From an uncultured Ruminococcus sp. (GTDB taxonomy: Bacteria > Bacillota > Clostridia > Oscillospirales > Ruminococcaceae), in NCBI GenBank assembly GCA_947624295.1, contig CANQJV010000005.1, forward strand, positions 31,829 through 95,828: 64,000 nt of DNA, given 5' to 3'. This document shows positions 60,691-64,000 of the stretch, in pieces. The number at the start of each line of letters is the position of its first letter. Positions within the stretch are counted from its first letter, which is position 1. The notes below the pieces were generated by a model. It did no database searches. It saw nothing but the letters and a program-made list of their open reading frames with translations, and was not told the origin of the DNA. A program made the translations under genes and the position numbers.

Positions 60691-62229
60691 ATGGATTTCA
60701 AAATAAACAGGGAAACTATTCCTGCATCTGAAATGATTTACAGCGGTATTCAGGAGCAAGGGATTGAACTTGACTACATTCTCCCCGACTACTATCCCGA
60801 TATTTTCAGGCTTGTGAAGTGCGAAATACAGCCTGTTATCACTGATAGTACGATTAACGGCGACAGGCTTACATACGAATTGCAATGCGATATAAACTTG
60901 CTGTATTGCAGTGAGGACGGCGGAAGTCTGCAATGTATAACGCAAAGACAGAATTTCTCAAAATCCGTGGAACTCGGCAGAAGTCCGGATTCGCCGGAAA
61001 TCAGGCTGACAGCGAAAACAGACCATGTGAATTTCCGTGCGGTAAACAAACGCAGGCTTGATGTACGGGGTGCTGTATCGGTTAAAATAGGCGTTACAGG
61101 CGAGAAATTGCAGGAAGTCGTATCTGATGCGTTCGGAATGAACATACAGCTTAAAAAAATCCCGATTAAGTACGCCTCAAGGAAACTGACAGCGGAAAAG
61201 GTAATACAATTAACAGAAGAAACTGAACTTTCCCCTGCTCAGCCCTCCGTGACAAGCGTTATACGTTCTGAATGCAATATAGGCGAATGCGAAAAGAAGA
61301 TTATTTCAGGGAAACTGCTTGCTAAGGGCGAAATCGGCATAAAAATGCTGTATTCATGTGATTCCTCAATTGAATCTATGGACTTTTCATTACCGTTCAG
61401 TCAAATTATTGACATAGATGACATTGACGAAACATTTGACTGTTCAGTGACAGCTGAAGTCACAAGCTGTAATATCACACCGTCTGCTGACAGGGACGGT
61501 GAAAACCGTACGCTTAAATTTGAACCTGAACTCAAAATAAAATGCCGTGCGGTCAAGATTTCGGAGATAATGGTTGTTTCCGATGCGTATTCGACGATAT
61601 ACCCTTGCGAAACTGATTTTTCTGTAATTCAGGCAGAGCAGCCGCCTGTTGTGTACGCTGAAAATTTCCGTCACAACACGAAACTTGCTGAAGGGGAAAC
61701 TATCCCGAAAAATATATATGCTATGTGGTGCAGTCCGAAAAATATAAATACCCGTCTTGGAAACGACGGTAAATCGGTGATTATTTCAGGTATGCTGACA
61801 TATTCAATGGCTTGTGAAGATTCAGGAGGCAGTATATCGATGCCTGACCGTGACGAGGCTTTTGAGGAAACAATTGAAATAGGAGATAAAGTTTCGGGGA
61901 GTTTTTCTGCTGAAATTACAGGGATTGCAGTTTCCTACAATATCACATCTGACGGCATACTCAACGCAAAAGCCGATATATCGGTGAAAATCAGTGTAGG
62001 CAGTTCCGCTGAAATAAAAGCTGTAACAGGCATATCGATTGATGATTCGGCAAGAAAACAGCGTGACGGTGACTATGCGATAAAACTTTATTTTGGCACG
62101 GAAAACGAGGATATATGGGATATAGCTAAGCGGTACAGTACAGAAATCGATGCCATTACAGAGGAAAATGAATTAACATCTGAACGGCTGGAAAACGGCA
62201 GTATGCTGATTATTCCAATCAAAGAATAA
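60691..62229 (+). CDS. sipL: SipL-like spore coat morphogenesis protein (DUF3794/SPOCS and LysM)
   Basis: 512 residues, soluble. Repeated DUF3794/SPOCS beta-domains (NGDRLTYELQCDINLLYC, VNKRRLDVRGAVSVKI and later copies) fill residues 25-455. A C-terminal LysM (LYFGTENEDIWDIAKRYSTE, ENGSMLIIPIKE) ends it. In Clostridioides difficile, SipL binds SpoIVA through LysM to build the coat around the forespore. The spoIVA gene follows 12 bases later, confirming the pairing. Ribosome site AGGAGG eight bases before the ATG. Confidence 0.88.
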   Translation: MDFKINRETIPASEMIYSGIQEQGIELDYILPDYYPDIFRLVKCEIQPVITDSTINGDRLTYELQCDINLLYCSEDGGSLQCITQRQNFSKSVELGRSPDSPEIRLTAKTDHVNFRAVNKRRLDVRGAVSVKIGVTGEKLQEVVSDAFGMNIQLKKIPIKYASRKLTAEKVIQLTEETELSPAQPSVTSVIRSECNIGECEKKIISGKLLAKGEIGIKMLYSCDSSIESMDFSLPFSQIIDIDDIDETFDCSVTAEVTSCNITPSADRDGENRTLKFEPELKIKCRAVKISEIMVVSDAYSTIYPCETDFSVIQAEQPPVVYAENFRHNTKLAEGETIPKNIYAMWCSPKNINTRLGNDGKSVIISGMLTYSMACEDSGGSISMPDRDEAFEETIEIGDKVSGSFSAEITGIAVSYNITSDGILNAKADISVKISVGSSAEIKAVTGISIDDSARKQRDGDYAIKLYFGTENEDIWDIAKRYSTEIDAITEENELTSERLENGSMLIIPIKE

Positions 62230-62241
62230 AGGAGATATATT

Positions 62242-63717
62242 ATGACTAAAGATATTTACAGCAGTATTGCAGAACGTACAGGCGGTGATATTTACATTGG
62301 AGTTGTCGGACCTGTAAGAACAGGAAAATCAACTTTTATCAAGCGTTTTATGGAGTCGCTTGTTATCCCGAACATCGAGAGCGAATTTATGAAAGAGCGT
62401 GCAATAGACGAGTTACCGCAATCTGCTGCCGGGAAAACAATCATGACGACTGAGCCGAAATTCATTCCCGAAGAAGCAGTAGAAGTGAATTTAGGTGACG
62501 GTGCATCGTTCAATGTACGGCTGATTGATTGTGTAGGATATATTGTACCGTCGTCAATAGGCTACATAGAGAACGAACAACCCCGAATGGTAATGACATC
62601 GTGGTTTGACGAGGAAATCCCGTTCAATATGGCGGCTGAAATCGGTACGCAGAAAGTCATAACAGACCATTCAACGATAGGGCTTGTAGTGACTACAGAC
62701 GGCACAATATCAGATATACCCCGAAATGAATACGAGGAATGCGAAGAACGTGTTATCAGCGAACTGAAAGCGTTAGGCAAGCCTTTTGTAGTGATTATGA
62801 ACACTGTCAACCCGACTGCAAACGAGGCTAAAAATCTTGCGATGCTGTTGTCTGATAAGTACGATACGAGAGTTATCCCCGTGAACTGCCTCAGCCTTGA
62901 TGAGAGCGATATAAAAGAAATTATCCGTGAAATCCTGTATAGTTTCCCTGTACGTGAAATCAACATCCGTACAGCTAAATGGATTAACACACTTGACAAA
63001 AATCACTGGTTAAGGAATGACATACTCAACTGTATACGTGAATCTGCCAAAAATATACGTCTTGTGAGGGAAGCTGAAAATGCTGTTGAGGCTATGAAAC
63101 AATGTCCGCATATTGTGAGTGTATCGACAACTGCAATTGATTTGGGGAAAGGTTCAGTGACGATTACAGCGGAACTTGACAGCAGTCTTTTTTACAGGAT
63201 TATCGGCGAAACTACAGGAATTGAACTGAATGGCGAGGGTGATTTAATGCCGTTGCTTATGGAAATGAACGAAATCAGGAAAAAATATGAACGAATTGCG
63301 CCGGCACTTGCTGAAGTAGAGGCAACAGGCTACGGAATTGTAATGCCTGAACTTGAGGAGTTATCGCTTGAGGAGCCTAAAATCATCAAGCAAGGCGGAA
63401 AATACGGTGTTAAACTCAAAGCGTCCGCACCGTCAATACATCTTATGAGGGCAAACATAAATACTACAGTTTCCCCGATTGTCGGCACGGAAAGGCAATC
63501 GGAAGAACTTATTATGTACCTGCTTGACGGATTTGACGACAATCCCACGAAAATATGGGAGAGCAATATTTTCGGCAAGTCACTGCACGAACTGGTCAAC
63601 GAAGGTCTGCACAATAAGCTGTATAAAATGCCTGTTGAGGCGAGAATGAAGTTACAGGAAACGCTGGAGCGAATTATAAATGACGGTTGCAGTGGATTGA
63701 TTTGTTTTCTGTTATAA
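62242..63717 (+). CDS. spoIVA: Stage IV sporulation protein A
   Basis: 491 residues, the normal length. An ATPase domain has Walker A GPVRTGKST (23-31), then ESEFMKERAIDELPQSAAGK and LIDCVGYIVPS. The middle and C-terminal region includes the conserved GKSLHELVNEGL and MPVEARMKLQETLERIINDG. SpoIVA forms the ATP-driven basement layer of the spore coat. Co-transcribed with sipL. Terminator follows. Confidence 0.97.
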   Translation: MTKDIYSSIAERTGGDIYIGVVGPVRTGKSTFIKRFMESLVIPNIESEFMKERAIDELPQSAAGKTIMTTEPKFIPEEAVEVNLGDGASFNVRLIDCVGYIVPSSIGYIENEQPRMVMTSWFDEEIPFNMAAEIGTQKVITDHSTIGLVVTTDGTISDIPRNEYEECEERVISELKALGKPFVVIMNTVNPTANEAKNLAMLLSDKYDTRVIPVNCLSLDESDIKEIIREILYSFPVREINIRTAKWINTLDKNHWLRNDILNCIRESAKNIRLVREAENAVEAMKQCPHIVSVSTTAIDLGKGSVTITAELDSSLFYRIIGETTGIELNGEGDLMPLLMEMNEIRKKYERIAPALAEVEATGYGIVMPELEELSLEEPKIIKQGGKYGVKLKASAPSIHLMRANINTTVSPIVGTERQSEELIMYLLDGFDDNPTKIWESNIFGKSLHELVNEGLHNKLYKMPVEARMKLQETLERIINDGCSGLICFLL

Positions 63718-63722
63718 CAAAA

Positions 63723-63758
63723 AAGCAGGCTTGCCATTGCGGTAAACCTGCTTATTTT
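63723..63758 (+). terminator. Terminator of sipL-spoIVA
   Basis: AAGCAGGcTTgCC-attgc-GGtAAaCCTGCTT followed by ATTTTA. Confidence 0.7.
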
Positions 63759-63823
63759 AGTTGATTTGCATAGAAATCCATTTGTGATATGGTGAAATTT
63801 ATATATATTCCGGAGATTAAGAC

Positions 63824-64000
63824 TTATTCATTTTTGACAACAGCAACAACTGAAATATTATCCTGTCCGCCGTTTTCGATTGCCTTTTTCACAAGCATAT
63901 CAAGCCTTTTCGCAAGATTTTTCGGTAACTCCATAATTTCGAGCATATCGGCAGACGAAACGTAATCCGAAAGACCGTCCGTGCATAATATAAGCACCTC
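63824..64000 (-). CDS. PP2C-family serine/threonine phosphatase, C-terminal part only
   Basis: The last 58 codons of a gene running off the window end. LILCTDGLSDYVS carries the metal-binding DG motif, and GGQDNISVVAVV is the final PP2C motif with its metal Asp. Such PP2C phosphatases (Stp/PrpC type) reverse Hanks-kinase phosphorylation or serve sporulation; which one cannot be told from this fragment. No gene in 63759-63823. Confidence 0.9.
   Translation of the reverse strand, partial: EVLILCTDGLSDYVSSADMLEIMELPKNLAKRLDMLVKKAIENGGQDNISVVAVVKNE

Overview
The window looks like a chromosomal segment of a fibre-degrading, cellulosome-bearing Ruminococcus (Oscillospiraceae; R. flavefaciens/champanellensis-like). 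Five secreted proteins carry dockerin modules. One has the GH11-CBM22-dockerin-CE4 layout known from R. flavefaciens xylanase-esterases. A trimeric NADH/ferredoxin [FeFe] hydrogenase is present, Shine-Dalgarno sites are strong, and GTG/TTG starts are frequent. Sporulation genes (bofA-like, cwlD-like, sipL, spoIVA) place it in a spore-forming or recently spore-forming lineage. I see no rRNA, tRNA, phage, transposase or CRISPR array.

Layout. 0.5-2.6 kb: acyl-CoA ligase plus hotdog thioesterase. 3-4.6 kb: DUF4250 and a dockerin protein. 5-9.2 kb: hydCBA hydrogenase operon. 9.4-11.7 kb: xylanase/acetylxylan esterase. 12-15 kb: zinc-ribbon protein, pyrimidine-nucleoside phosphorylase and a four-gene cluster of small proteins ending in bofA. 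15-16.5 kb: phosphodiesterase and a membrane protein. 16.5-19.4 kb: queD-queE-folE-queC-queF, making preQ1 from GTP. 20.2-24 kb: a repeat-rich island around a dockerin/beta-helix protein whose gene lies between 64-bp perfect inverted repeats. 24-29 kb: DUF5662, NagZ, ThrH, PurA and a transglutaminase-dockerin protein. 30-32 kb: a repeat-tailed membrane protein, PspA and a one-pass protein. 32-38 kb: ROK-type regulator, AEC transporter, Fur-family regulator and a CapD-type dehydratase. 38-41 kb: pectate lyase-dockerin. 41-42.7 kb: bacterial PARG-like protein plus a phosphoesterase. 42.7-51.7 kb (minus strand): the most interesting locus. 52-60.5 kb: HxlR/flavoprotein pair, amidase, SLOG protein, Tex, Sel1, HD and a GH13-DUF1653 fusion. 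60.7-63.7 kb: sipL-spoIVA. The window ends inside a PP2C phosphatase gene.

The candidate undescribed system is the minus-strand run 51688-42678. It holds a large secreted transglutaminase-like protein; two very short genes (36 and 34 codons) for peptides with the same YKxPxM...DVITTS leader-like half and different tails; a Thr/Glu-rich lipoprotein; and then HprK-like kinase, PqqD (RiPP recognition element), S24/S26-type protease, ABC exporter and nucleotidyltransferase. This has the parts of a ribosomal-peptide (RiPP-like) system with kinase/nucleotidyl tailoring. It lacks the lasso cyclase, radical SAM enzyme and LanM-type enzymes that would name a known class.

Between genes there are at least three families of short repeats: palindromic GGCGTAT elements, a GCGG-hairpin family with a compensatory base change, and a U-rich tail placed behind terminators. 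Two or three MITE-like elements are also present. Vegetative promoters are unusually uniform: of 20 that I could place, 18 have a 17-bp spacer and 13 have an extended -10 (TGnTATAAT).
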